Below the pieces are notes generated by a model. That model saw only the letters and a program-made list of their open reading frames with translations. It had not been told where the DNA came from and made no database searches. From positions 124,001-188,000 of the forward strand of contig NZ_QJRJ01000079.1 of the NCBI RefSeq assembly GCF_003254625.1: a DNA stretch of 64,000 bases, in the 5' to 3' direction. The DNA is from Flavobacterium ginsenosidimutans. Its GTDB lineage: Bacteria; Bacteroidota; Bacteroidia; Flavobacteriales; Flavobacteriaceae. The translations under genes were made by a program, and so were the position numbers. Positions 53,352 to 62,731 of this stretch are shown here, piece after piece; position 1 is the first letter of the stretch; every line of letters starts with the position of its first letter.

Positions 53352-55715
53352 TTAGTTTAAAAAATATCTCAGTTTAACTATAAATGATCTTCCTGGTTTT
53401 TGTACTTTAAAATAATCGTAGACTTTAGTATCTGCAACGTTATTACACTCTAATCCAATATTATATTTCCCATTTTGAAAAGCATAAGACGCACCAATAT
53501 TTTGTGTCAACTGTTCTGGAATCACATTTCTACTGCTTGGAGCTCCGTTTCTTGTTGATACTAAATAATACTCATCTACATAGTTTGTAAATAGGTTAAT
53601 CATCAGATTGTCGTCGGTCGTTCTTATTTTTCTGAAATTAAAAGCAACACTTGCATTTGCATAAAAAATAGGAACATTTGCTAATTGAGAACCGTTATCG
53701 TAGTTAGGAACATTAGATCCTGGAGGATCAAATTTATTAGTGTCAATTGTTTTTTGATGTGTTGCGTTTACTTCAACTGTTAGCCAATTTTTATATCCGT
53801 AATGCAAAGAAGCGTCAAAACCTGTAACTCTTACATTGTATTCATTTTGATAAATAGCTTGAACACCGGTTGCATCAATTCTAATAAAATCTTTTGCATC
53901 TCTGTAAATGAAATTTCCTTGAACACCAAAAGAATGATTTTCGAAACCTTTTTTATAAGCAACACCAGCATTAAAGTTATCACTTGATTCAGGTTTCAAA
54001 GTTGGTGCTGGTTTTAGATTTAAACCATCACCCAACATCTCGTCTCCAGTAGGCAAACGATATGCATGTTCAAAAGAAGTTTTTAACTGTATATCACTTG
54101 TAACAAAATAAGCTAAGGCTGTTCCATAACCAATATCATCAAAAGAGCTTTTTAAGGATATATATACATTGCTACCATTAATATATTCTAAAACGTTCAT
54201 TTCCGTATTCAAAAAGTATTTCTTTCCGAATGCTATAACAGATAATTTTCTGTCAAACGCTGCAAGATTATACGAGAGTCCTAAAATGTTTTTATTAATA
54301 ATAGGAGAACCAGGCTTAGTAATAGTTCTAACTTCATCATCTTCTTTTCTTTTTAAAGTATTAACTGAATAATTGAAAGCAAAATATTGTCTTTCATTCA
54401 AATCGTACTTAAAATTGGTATTTGCTTGAAAAGAATTGTCATCATATACATAAATTGTTTTCTCGTCATTTAGCTCTCCTCCACTGTTACTTACCACACT
54501 TGGAGTACGGCTTCCATCCCATTGGTATCTGTAAGAAGATGTATCTACAGAACGGCTTTGAACAATATTATAAGATGCGATAAAGTTTACAGATAGATTT
54601 TTAGTGAATAAACTGTCTTTTTTAAATTTCAAAGAAGGAACAAAAGCTTTGCTATCATTAAAAGCTTCTCCAACTACTCTCTGCATTGTAGACCCAGTTT
54701 GTATCTCTTTTTTATTTGCAGAAGCCATCATACCTATTAATAAGTAATCTGCATATTTTTTCCCTTTTACACCAAACTCAGCTATAATAGCACCAGATTT
54801 GTAACCATCATGAAAATGTTTGTATTCGCGTTCAGGATTAAAAGTTCCATCTGGATTAGAGGTAGTAGCACTAACTTTATAGCTATTATCGGTATAATTA
54901 CCAAAAGCATTAATATTAGACACAAAACCATTTTTACTTGTAAATCTTGTATTTACAGCAACTCTGTGTGTATTAAATGAACCAAAGCTGTAAGATGCAT
55001 CAATATATCTTTTGACAGACTGATTTGTAATAATATTTACGGCTCCGCCCAAAGCATCGCTTCCTAACTCAACAGGCACAACACCTTTGTAAACTTCGAT
55101 ACGCTCTGCCATGTTTACAGGAATATTATTCAGTGTAAATGAAGATCCGTAGCTGTCAATTGGAATTCCGTCCATAAAGAACTTCACTTGATTTCCAGAA
55201 AATCCATTTAAAGAGAATTTAAAATCAGATCCCATTCCTCCTGTTTCTCTAACACGAACTCCTGTTGTTGTTGCTAAAACCTGATTTAAATCTGTAGATT
55301 GATTATACGTTTTCTTTAAATCAATTGCAGCAATATTAAAAGGCTGTTCACGAACGCGTTCTACTTTAGATTTTCCAACAACCTGAACTTCGTCCAAAGC
55401 TGCCATATCTTCCTCAATCGTAATACTTGGTGCTGTTTGGTTAGATTGTAAATTGATTTTTGTTTGTTTCGATTTGTAGCCTACGAAATTTACCACTAAA
55501 GTATAATTGCCGGGCTCGGCTGTAATTTCATATTCACCGTTTGCATTAGTCAATGCTGCGTAGTTTGTTCCTTTGAATGCTACAGAAACACCTTCTGTTG
55601 GCTGGCCGTTATCTGCGAAAATTACTCCGTTTAAAACTACCCTACTTTTTTGCGAAAAACCTTGAATTGAAGAAAGGAGAATCAACATCAAGATTACAAT
55701 TCTTTTAATTTGCAT
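53352..55715 (-). CDS. TonB-dependent receptor with carboxypeptidase-like N-terminal domain
   Basis: A 787-residue outer-membrane receptor: signal peptide ending SSIQGFSQ, carboxypeptidase D-like beta-domain at about 28-110 (VSVAFKGTNYAALTNANGEYEIT), plug at about 125-235 (NQVLATTTGVRVRETGGMGSD, FMDGIPIDSYGS, AERIEVYKGVVPVELGSDALG) and a barrel to the C-terminus (KLRYFLN). Architecture, gene order with DUF4374 and PepSY genes, and repeated upstream sites fit ferric-siderophore uptake; the ligand is unknown. The DUF4374 gene follows after 15 bp. Confidence 0.92.
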   Translation of the reverse strand: MQIKRIVILMLILLSSIQGFSQKSRVVLNGVIFADNGQPTEGVSVAFKGTNYAALTNANGEYEITAEPGNYTLVVNFVGYKSKQTKINLQSNQTAPSITIEEDMAALDEVQVVGKSKVERVREQPFNIAAIDLKKTYNQSTDLNQVLATTTGVRVRETGGMGSDFKFSLNGFSGNQVKFFMDGIPIDSYGSSFTLNNIPVNMAERIEVYKGVVPVELGSDALGGAVNIITNQSVKRYIDASYSFGSFNTHRVAVNTRFTSKNGFVSNINAFGNYTDNSYKVSATTSNPDGTFNPEREYKHFHDGYKSGAIIAEFGVKGKKYADYLLIGMMASANKKEIQTGSTMQRVVGEAFNDSKAFVPSLKFKKDSLFTKNLSVNFIASYNIVQSRSVDTSSYRYQWDGSRTPSVVSNSGGELNDEKTIYVYDDNSFQANTNFKYDLNERQYFAFNYSVNTLKRKEDDEVRTITKPGSPIINKNILGLSYNLAAFDRKLSVIAFGKKYFLNTEMNVLEYINGSNVYISLKSSFDDIGYGTALAYFVTSDIQLKTSFEHAYRLPTGDEMLGDGLNLKPAPTLKPESSDNFNAGVAYKKGFENHSFGVQGNFIYRDAKDFIRIDATGVQAIYQNEYNVRVTGFDASLHYGYKNWLTVEVNATHQKTIDTNKFDPPGSNVPNYDNGSQLANVPIFYANASVAFNFRKIRTTDDNLMINLFTNYVDEYYLVSTRNGAPSSRNVIPEQLTQNIGASYAFQNGKYNIGLECNNVADTKVYDYFKVQKPGRSFIVKLRYFLN

Positions 55716-55788
55716 TTTAAAAAATAAGTTTGGATTTTAATTGCCCCAAAAATAAATTCTAAAACATCTTTACGCAAGTTGTTTTTAA

Positions 55789-55916
55789 TTATTCTAAATA
55801 AGTATTATTATTAACGATAAAAATTTGATATCTTCAAAAAAAGAAAGATTTCTTAAGATTAAATTAAGATTAGATTAAATTTTACTTAAAAATTACATTT
55901 AAAGATTCTAAATAAG
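55789..55916. promoter_or_regulatory. Two ATTCTAAATAAG direct repeats upstream of the receptor operon
   Basis: The 12-bp sequence ATTCTAAATAAG occurs at 55791-55802 and again at 55905-55916. The first lies within the palindrome TTATT-CTA-AATAA (55789-55801), about 75 bp upstream of the receptor start. These are candidate binding sites for an iron-responsive regulator. The 297-bp gap holds no other credible feature besides the decarboxylase terminator. Confidence 0.4.
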
Positions 55917-55956
55917 GAAAAACATTTTATTAAAAAACTTACAAAAAAATCAAAAA

Positions 55957-55990
55957 AAAGTCCCGTTTCGGTTGAAAGCAGGACTTCGTT
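55957..55990 (-). terminator. Terminator after the PLP decarboxylase gene
   Basis: AAGTCC at 55958-55963 and GGACTT at 55981-55986, with some inner pairing, form a stem that ends in a long T-run on the minus strand. Confidence 0.75.
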
Positions 55991-56012
55991 TATAAATATG
56001 TAAACCGCTCTA

Positions 56013-57443
56013 TTAGAACTCTGAGACTACTTCTATCATTTCTTGGATTACAATTTTAACATCATTTTCTGTTGTTCTCCAATTCACAAAAGAAGCTCTA
56101 ATTCCTTTTCTGTTTTCATAAAAAGTTGGCGTCATAAATACCTTTCCTCTATCATTAAGTTTAGTCAAAAATTGAGCAACTTTGTTTTGATTTTCATCTC
56201 CTTTTAACGTAAAACAAACATTATTTAAACGAATTGGAGCCAAAAGTTCGAAGTTTTCATCTTCAATAAGTGCATTCCCAAAATGAAGTGCCAGCGATGT
56301 ACTTTTTTCAACAATGTCACAAAAACCTTCTTTACCATAAGCTGTCAGAGAAAACCAAACTGGCAAAGCTCTCAAACGACGCGAATTTTCTGGAAGCACA
56401 TTTAAATAATTAAAATTCTCTAGCGGATTTCCTAAATAAGGTGCATTAGAATTCTGGAATGTTTCAATCTGAAGATTAATATGTTCTTTTTTAATTAAAT
56501 AAAAAGCACTTTCATAAGGAACATTAAGCCATTTATGACAATCAATTGTGATACTGTCGGCTTCTTCCCATCCTTCTACCAAATGTTTGTATTTATCTGA
56601 AACCGCTGCAAAACCTCCAAAAGCAGCATCAATATGCCACCAGAAATTATATTTTTCTTTCAATTTTGTAATAGCTTCAAAATCATCAAAATCTGCAGTA
56701 TTTACCGTTCCTGCACTCGAAATTAGAATAAATGGTTTTCCTTTTAATTTCTTAATATTTTCTTCTAAATCAGCAATATCTATAGCCTCTCGATTGCCTT
56801 CTATTGTTTTGACAGTGGTGTAATTCTGACTCCCAATTCCTAACATTGATAATGCTTTTATTGAAGAAGAATGAGGAGTTGCTGTTAATATATTAATGGT
56901 TTCTGAAATTCCGTTTTTAGCAAAATCTTTTCCAAGCTGTTTTCCAAACCATTGTCTTGCAACACCTAAACAAGTAAAATTTGACATTGTTGCGCCAGTA
57001 ACAAAACCACCTAAAAAGGTATCGGGCAATCCTAACAATTGCAATAATAAATGAATGGTTTCAAATTCTATTAAAGCCGAATTTCCGCCTTGAGAAGTCG
57101 TAGCCTGTGTGTTTTGATCGTAAACAGAAGCTAGCCAATCACCCGCGATAGATGCCGGTGTCGAACCACCAGTTACAAATCCCCAATAACGCGGTCCTGG
57201 CGAAGAAACCAATAAAGGCTCTAATCTTTTTTTAAATTCTTCTAAAGCTCCTAGCGAACCTAATCCAAGTTTGTTTAATTCCTTTTTAGGATCAATGGAA
57301 TAATTATTTGTAGTTGGAATATTTTCGAGATTATTTAAAAAATTAATTCCGTGTTGTTTTGTGGTATGCAGGATATTTTCAAAATCGTTTAGATCGTGCT
57401 GTAGTATCGAATTCATTTTTCTATAATTAGATAAATTTTTCAT
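56013..57443 (-). CDS. Pyridoxal phosphate-dependent group II decarboxylase
   Basis: A 476-residue enzyme of the glutamate/tyrosine/aromatic-amino-acid decarboxylase family. The pyridoxal lysine is K304 in TIDCHKWLNVPYESAF; GGFVTGATMSNFTCLGVAR (about 145-165) and HIDAAFGGFAAVS are other family blocks. The product would be an amine from an L-amino acid, but substrate identity cannot be read. The start could be MNSILQ at 57416. It is a single gene. Confidence 0.9.
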   Translation of the reverse strand: MKNLSNYRKMNSILQHDLNDFENILHTTKQHGINFLNNLENIPTTNNYSIDPKKELNKLGLGSLGALEEFKKRLEPLLVSSPGPRYWGFVTGGSTPASIAGDWLASVYDQNTQATTSQGGNSALIEFETIHLLLQLLGLPDTFLGGFVTGATMSNFTCLGVARQWFGKQLGKDFAKNGISETINILTATPHSSSIKALSMLGIGSQNYTTVKTIEGNREAIDIADLEENIKKLKGKPFILISSAGTVNTADFDDFEAITKLKEKYNFWWHIDAAFGGFAAVSDKYKHLVEGWEEADSITIDCHKWLNVPYESAFYLIKKEHINLQIETFQNSNAPYLGNPLENFNYLNVLPENSRRLRALPVWFSLTAYGKEGFCDIVEKSTSLALHFGNALIEDENFELLAPIRLNNVCFTLKGDENQNKVAQFLTKLNDRGKVFMTPTFYENRKGIRASFVNWRTTENDVKIVIQEMIEVVSEF

Positions 57444-57491
57444 CTAAATTAAGGAATAATTGTTTTTCCATTTATCGCTAAATAAAACTTT

Positions 57492-60400
57492 TTAGCGTTT
57501 TAAAGTGAAGTGTCCTTTGTAAATTTTTCCGTTAGCTCTCTTTACCACAAACCAATAATCGGTTGCTGGTAATTCTCTTCCGTTCAATTTTCCGTCCCAA
57601 TTGGTATAAGCGTTCAATTCCTTTATGAATTTGCCATATCTATCAAATATTTTAGTATTGATTTCAGGTTCTGTTTCTGAGAATTTTATTCCCCAAGTAT
57701 CATTGTAACCGTCTTCATTTGGAGTAAAGAACTTTGGATAATTCAACAGAAAAACTTCCTGATTTACAGTTCCGCAGCCATTTTTATCTCGCACATATAC
57801 AATATAATCACCAGTCGCTAATCCTGAAAAAACATTACTGTCTTGATAAGTATTTCCGTCAATCGAATATTCATAATCACCTAGACTTGCATCTGTTAAT
57901 TCGACTTCAATAACATTATCCGTATCTGTCCAATCTTTCACAGCAAGGTTCTGAATAGTAGCACTATTGGAAAGTTTAACCTGAAAATCTTTTGTAGAGG
58001 AGCAAATAACATCTCCATGATTTTGTGTAACTGTAACCGAATAAGCTCCAGCTTCTGTAATTGTAATTGATTCTGTAGAAGCTCCAGTTGACCATAAATA
58101 GCTATCAAAACCAGAACCTGCATTAACCTCAACGTCTTTATTTTGGCATAACGAAACAATGTCTGAAATTGAAATCACAGGAACATTTACTAAAGTTAGA
58201 TTCAATTCGGCAATTTGATAACACTTATCATTAGAATCAATTCGAACATAAATTAAAGTTGTGCCCGCTGATAAATTATAATTTGTAGCATCAGTAATTT
58301 GATTTGCTGCAATTTGATCTTCTGCTGCAGTTAATGTCGTATAATAAGTGAACGTACAAGAACTACATCCTGCAATTCGACTATTATAATTGGTGAGATC
58401 AATGATTTCTGATCCATCATTTAATTCGTCACAAACATTCGCCGAAACATTATTAAATAATAAAGAAGGGGCAACTATGGAAACCGAAACTGCCAGACGG
58501 CTTACACTTTCACAGCCATTAATAGTCTGAGAAGCATAATAAGTTGCCCCATTTATTAAACTTGTTGTAGATGATAAAATCGTTCCATTTGATGCATTAT
58601 CGTACCAAACCACATTGGTTCCTGTTGCTGTCAGGTTTGCTATTGCAGGCTTTTGAGTGGTACAAAAATCTTGTTGCACATCACCTGTTGGTGCAGGAGT
58701 ACTTTGAATAGTAATAACTACTGGAATTCTTTCGCTTTCGCAAACAGCAATTGTTTGTGAGGCGTAATATGTTTTACTTTCTAAAAGGGTAGAATTCGGT
58801 AACAGATTCCCATTTGCTGGAGCATCATACCATTTAATATTTTGCCCAGTCACACTCACATCATTCAATGTTGCATTTTGCTGCACACAAAAAAGCTGCG
58901 GACTTACAGCTGTAACCAGAGGTTCTTGATTAACGTACGCTTTTATTTCAACTTCATTTGGCACCAAAGAAATACAACCTAAATTGTTTTTTATAAAGAC
59001 TTTATAATTTCCTGGAACCAAATTACTTTTTGAATTTGAAACTTGCCATGTTACTCCGTTATCAAAACTATAAGCTGTTGCAGCATCAGAAATTGTAATT
59101 GTTCCTGTTGCTGATATACAATCTGGCTGTACAACCGAAACTGTCGGAGTTGGCGGATAGCCCGGCGGAACTAAAATAGAAACTGAAACCGCTGTAGTTT
59201 CACAGTTAGAACTATTTCTAGTTTTGATCCAATAATCTCCAGCTTCTAATCCTGACTTTATATTACTCGTTGACCAAGTTACGCCATTATCAAAACTATA
59301 TTCGTAATCACTGCTTGTTATTGTAATTGTTCCCAAAGGATTCGAACAGATAACAGGTTGAATAACCGAAAAAGTTGGAGTAGCGCTAGATGAAGCGACA
59401 GAGTTTATATGTGCAATTACAGGAGTTGAGGCACAGCCTGTATTTAATTTTGAAGTAACATTATAATCACCTCCTGCAAGTCCAGAAAATATTCCCGAAA
59501 CTTGATAATTTGTTCCATCAATACTATAAGTTGTATTGGCAGTTGTGGTAATAGTAATAGTTCCAGTTGGCACATCGCATGTTGGCTGCAGTATCGTGAA
59601 AGTTGGGGCAGTAGAACTTTCATTGACTTTAAAGCTAATCATATTCGACACGACCCTACAAGTAGCCGATGAAATATTACTGCTTTGTGCTACCGCCATG
59701 CGATATAAATAAGTGCCTGCTGTAGAATTAGGTACAAAAGTATAGGTTAGCGCATTTGCACCAGAAATATCGCTCCAAGTTGTTCCATTATCACTGCTAA
59801 CCTGCCACTGGTACGCAGGATTTGAATATCCTGAAGAAACCGTTCCTGTAAGTGTATAACTTTGCGTATCTCCCTGACAAATCGTTAGATTTGTATTGGT
59901 ATTATTTTGTATTGCCGAAGTAACTGTTGGACCACAAGCGCGAAAAGTAATATCATCTAAAGCAATATCATTTCCAGGAGCAGCACCAGCTTTATTATTT
60001 CGCATTCTAATGACAACCGTCGAAATTCCAGTTGGAGTTGTAAAATAGAAACCATATTGTTTCCAAACTGCACTTGAATTAAGTGCAATGTCTCCTGTAT
60101 TATAAGTCCCTAATATGGTTCCAGTTGTAGATTCTATTGTAAAAGTAATGTTAGGCGGACTTGTATCGTTTGATCGCAATAAGTTCATAATCCACGCTGC
60201 GAACTCGTACGTAGTATCTGGACAAAGACCTGTTACCGTATTTTTATAAAAGTAATCTGTTGTAGAAAGACTCGCATTTACAACCATCATATAACCTCCA
60301 CCTGTATGATCTGTAGTAGTCCACCAAGTTCCTGGTGTGTTGGTTGTTTTTTCTATTGTATAAGAACCATCATTCGGAAAATCTGCTGTTGTCCAAGTAT

Positions 60401-60560
60401 AACTTGTAATACCTGTTCCTAATGCCGTTCCGTGCGAAGAAGTGCCTGTTCCAAAATCAATTTTGACAACAGCATCGCCTAAACTTCCTGTGCACAACTG
60501 AGCGTGCACATGGAAGCAGACAATAAATAAAAATACAACAAAAATAGTTTTACCTTTCAA
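57492..60560 (-). CDS. Type IX secretion cargo protein, type B sorting domain, repeat adhesin-like
   Basis: A 1022-residue secreted protein with signal MKGKTIFVVFLFIVCFHVHAQ. Residues of about 20-210 form a lectin-like beta-domain. From about 315 to 560 are at least three repeats of about 75 residues (QPxC, GTITI, YSFDNGVTW, NLGCIS). Two Ig-like repeats follow at about 570-700 (IKWYDAPANG, VVWYDNASNG, YYASQTI). The C-terminal 80 residues are the CHU_C/type B sorting domain (FFTPNEDGYNDTWGI, YWFVVKRANG). The role is probably surface adhesion; it needs type IX secretion. Confidence 0.9.
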   Translation of the reverse strand: MKGKTIFVVFLFIVCFHVHAQLCTGSLGDAVVKIDFGTGTSSHGTALGTGITSYTWTTADFPNDGSYTIEKTTNTPGTWWTTTDHTGGGYMMVVNASLSTTDYFYKNTVTGLCPDTTYEFAAWIMNLLRSNDTSPPNITFTIESTTGTILGTYNTGDIALNSSAVWKQYGFYFTTPTGISTVVIRMRNNKAGAAPGNDIALDDITFRACGPTVTSAIQNNTNTNLTICQGDTQSYTLTGTVSSGYSNPAYQWQVSSDNGTTWSDISGANALTYTFVPNSTAGTYLYRMAVAQSSNISSATCRVVSNMISFKVNESSTAPTFTILQPTCDVPTGTITITTTANTTYSIDGTNYQVSGIFSGLAGGDYNVTSKLNTGCASTPVIAHINSVASSSATPTFSVIQPVICSNPLGTITITSSDYEYSFDNGVTWSTSNIKSGLEAGDYWIKTRNSSNCETTAVSVSILVPPGYPPTPTVSVVQPDCISATGTITISDAATAYSFDNGVTWQVSNSKSNLVPGNYKVFIKNNLGCISLVPNEVEIKAYVNQEPLVTAVSPQLFCVQQNATLNDVSVTGQNIKWYDAPANGNLLPNSTLLESKTYYASQTIAVCESERIPVVITIQSTPAPTGDVQQDFCTTQKPAIANLTATGTNVVWYDNASNGTILSSTTSLINGATYYASQTINGCESVSRLAVSVSIVAPSLLFNNVSANVCDELNDGSEIIDLTNYNSRIAGCSSCTFTYYTTLTAAEDQIAANQITDATNYNLSAGTTLIYVRIDSNDKCYQIAELNLTLVNVPVISISDIVSLCQNKDVEVNAGSGFDSYLWSTGASTESITITEAGAYSVTVTQNHGDVICSSTKDFQVKLSNSATIQNLAVKDWTDTDNVIEVELTDASLGDYEYSIDGNTYQDSNVFSGLATGDYIVYVRDKNGCGTVNQEVFLLNYPKFFTPNEDGYNDTWGIKFSETEPEINTKIFDRYGKFIKELNAYTNWDGKLNGRELPATDYWFVVKRANGKIYKGHFTLKR

Positions 60561-60693
60561 AACAAATTAATTACTCAGTAAAACTACTGTTTAATAAGCC
60601 ATTACATTAATGTTTTAGACTAATCAACAGAAAATCTCGATATATATAAAATTATTATCTACCAGTCATTTTAAAGCTCTTTTTGAACGAATG

Positions 60694-61917
60694 TTACCAT
60701 TTCGTTTTTTCAGAGAATCTAGAAACCACCATAGAAGCAATCACATCGCCATTGGCATTTAATAAAGTCGCAATCGGGTCAACTAAAGTTCCTAAAATCA
60801 TGGCAACGGGTAAAGCTTGTTCCATTGGAAAACCATAAACCGTAATAGCCAAAACTTCTCCAATGTAACCACCATTCGGAATTCCGCCTTCTACTATAGA
60901 AACAATTATGGTAATTCCTAATGCTAAAAGAATAGTTGAAGGTTCTGTGAAGTCTTTTCCAAACATGGCAAACAGAAAAGTAATTTTTAGGATGGATGAC
61001 ATACTTGAACCGTCTTTATGCAAAGGCGCACCAAGCGGAATTACCAAATTTCGAACATGGGCTGGAATTCCCATTTTTTGTGCTGCATCCAAATTGGCTG
61101 GAATTGTTGCAATACTGCTGCAAGTTCCAACTGCGGTTAAAGAAGGCGTAATGTTATTACTCCAAAAAACTTTAAAAGCTCGTTTTCCGCCAGCAATGAA
61201 AGCATATAAACTGAAAAATGTAAAGAAATAGAAAACACAAGCTGCATAATAAACGCCCAAAGGTTTTGCGTAAACACCAAATAATTGTGGACCAAAAACA
61301 CCAACTTGATATGCGAAATAAGCTCCTAAACCAATTGGTGCAAATTTCATAATGATATTCAGCAATTGCTTCATGACTTCATTTCCTGAATTTAGAAAAC
61401 TTTTAAAAGCGCTTCCTTTTTCTCCAGATTGTAAAGTGGCAAAACCAATTAAAAATGAAAATATAATCAATGCCAGCATGCTTTTTCTGGATAATAATTC
61501 GAAGAAGTCATTTGTTGTAACCAATTGTGCAATCTGATCGCCGACAGATCCTGACTGAATGCTTTCAACTGGAACTTTAGAAATAATCATATCCTGATGA
61601 ATCGGAAAAAGATAAACTGCAAAAATCATTACGATTGCAGAAATCAAAAGTGTTGATAGAAAAACCATCAGCATTATACCAAATAACTTGCCTAATTTTT
61701 CTGTTTGTTCCAAATTTGCAATCGAAGAACCAATTGTAAAGAAGATCAACGGGATAATTGCTGTGAAAAGTAAGTTCAAGAAAATATCTCCCAATGGCTT
61801 TATAACCTCAACTTTTTCTTTGAAAATTAAACCAAAAATACTTCCGACTATAATTCCGCCAAGAAGCAAAAGGATACTGCTATAACTTTGTAGAAAATTA
61901 ATTTTTTTGATTTCCAT
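60694..61917 (-). CDS. Dicarboxylate/amino acid:cation symporter (DAACS family)
   Basis: A 407-residue inner-membrane transporter with eight hydrophobic helices and two re-entrant loops. Family signatures are TAIIPLIFFTIGSSIANLEQ near residue 55, the serine-rich TAVGTCSSIATIPANLDAAQ near 260, APLHKDGSSM at about 295, and VEGGIPNGGYIGEVLAI. It would import glutamate, aspartate or C4-dicarboxylates with sodium or protons. It shares no operon with the neighbours. Confidence 0.93.
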   Translation of the reverse strand: MEIKKINFLQSYSSILLLLGGIIVGSIFGLIFKEKVEVIKPLGDIFLNLLFTAIIPLIFFTIGSSIANLEQTEKLGKLFGIMLMVFLSTLLISAIVMIFAVYLFPIHQDMIISKVPVESIQSGSVGDQIAQLVTTNDFFELLSRKSMLALIIFSFLIGFATLQSGEKGSAFKSFLNSGNEVMKQLLNIIMKFAPIGLGAYFAYQVGVFGPQLFGVYAKPLGVYYAACVFYFFTFFSLYAFIAGGKRAFKVFWSNNITPSLTAVGTCSSIATIPANLDAAQKMGIPAHVRNLVIPLGAPLHKDGSSMSSILKITFLFAMFGKDFTEPSTILLALGITIIVSIVEGGIPNGGYIGEVLAITVYGFPMEQALPVAMILGTLVDPIATLLNANGDVIASMVVSRFSEKTKW

Positions 61918-61995
61918 TTATTTATAAAAAAGCATTAGAGACTTGAATTAAAATTAAATAAAAAAAGAGTATTAAAACTAATACTCTTCCTTTTA

Positions 61996-62649
61996 TTATT
62001 TTTCCAGAACAATTGTTGTAAAAGCCCTGTCGACCAATTCTCCAGTTTTGCTTTTTACTTTTTCGGTCTGCGTTTCGTTGTAAACAATTTTAAAAGCAGT
62101 TTTCTCAATTAATTTCTGAGCTTTTTCAGTACTGTAAAGTTCAAATTCAAATGGAGTAAATGGCAATGTTTTCATGAAATCTTCTTCGGCAAATGTCAAA
62201 CAGAAATTCCCATTTGGTTTTAAAACCCTATAAATTTCCAGAAGTAATTCTTCAGGTCTCTGCCAAAAATAAATCGTATTTACGGTAAATATTTTATCGA
62301 ATAATCCATCTTCAAACGGAATTGTATTTCCATCATAAAGCGAAAAGAAAGCCTGTTTTTGAGAAACAAAATTTCTGTTGATCTGGCGTGCTTCCTGAAA
62401 CATCAGTTCCGACATTTCCAGTCCGTAGTATTTTAGTTTTTCCGCTTGTTCAAACAAAAATTCAACATGACCAGCGTTTCCGTGGCCTAGTTCCAGAATT
62501 CTATTTTCGTTTGCTATATTTAGATTCTGAATCGAATGCTTGGTCATATTGATGTTCGTTTCGTTCATCATATTCCCCATTTCAATTCCTTTTTCTCCCG
62601 ATGGATGTTTTAATTGAGAGGCTATGGCTTGTAGTTCTTCTCGTTTCAT
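61996..62649 (-). CDS. Class I SAM-dependent methyltransferase
   Basis: A 217-residue methyltransferase with motif I ILELGHGNAGHVEFLF at about residues 51-66, motif II-like YYGLEMSELMFQEAR, and the motif IV region IFTVNTIYFWQRPEELLLEIYRVLKPNG. These are typical of UbiE/Methyltransf_11 proteins. Its substrate is unknown. It stands alone, between a transporter and a serine hydrolase. Confidence 0.87.
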   Translation of the reverse strand: MKREELQAIASQLKHPSGEKGIEMGNMMNETNINMTKHSIQNLNIANENRILELGHGNAGHVEFLFEQAEKLKYYGLEMSELMFQEARQINRNFVSQKQAFFSLYDGNTIPFEDGLFDKIFTVNTIYFWQRPEELLLEIYRVLKPNGNFCLTFAEEDFMKTLPFTPFEFELYSTEKAQKLIEKTAFKIVYNETQTEKVKSKTGELVDRAFTTIVLEK

Positions 62650-62731
62650 AATGGATATGTTTAAATTCCAATTAAAAAAATACCAAATTTCAAAAAGCTA
62701 GAATTTTCTTCTCATTTCTGCAAATAAAAAT

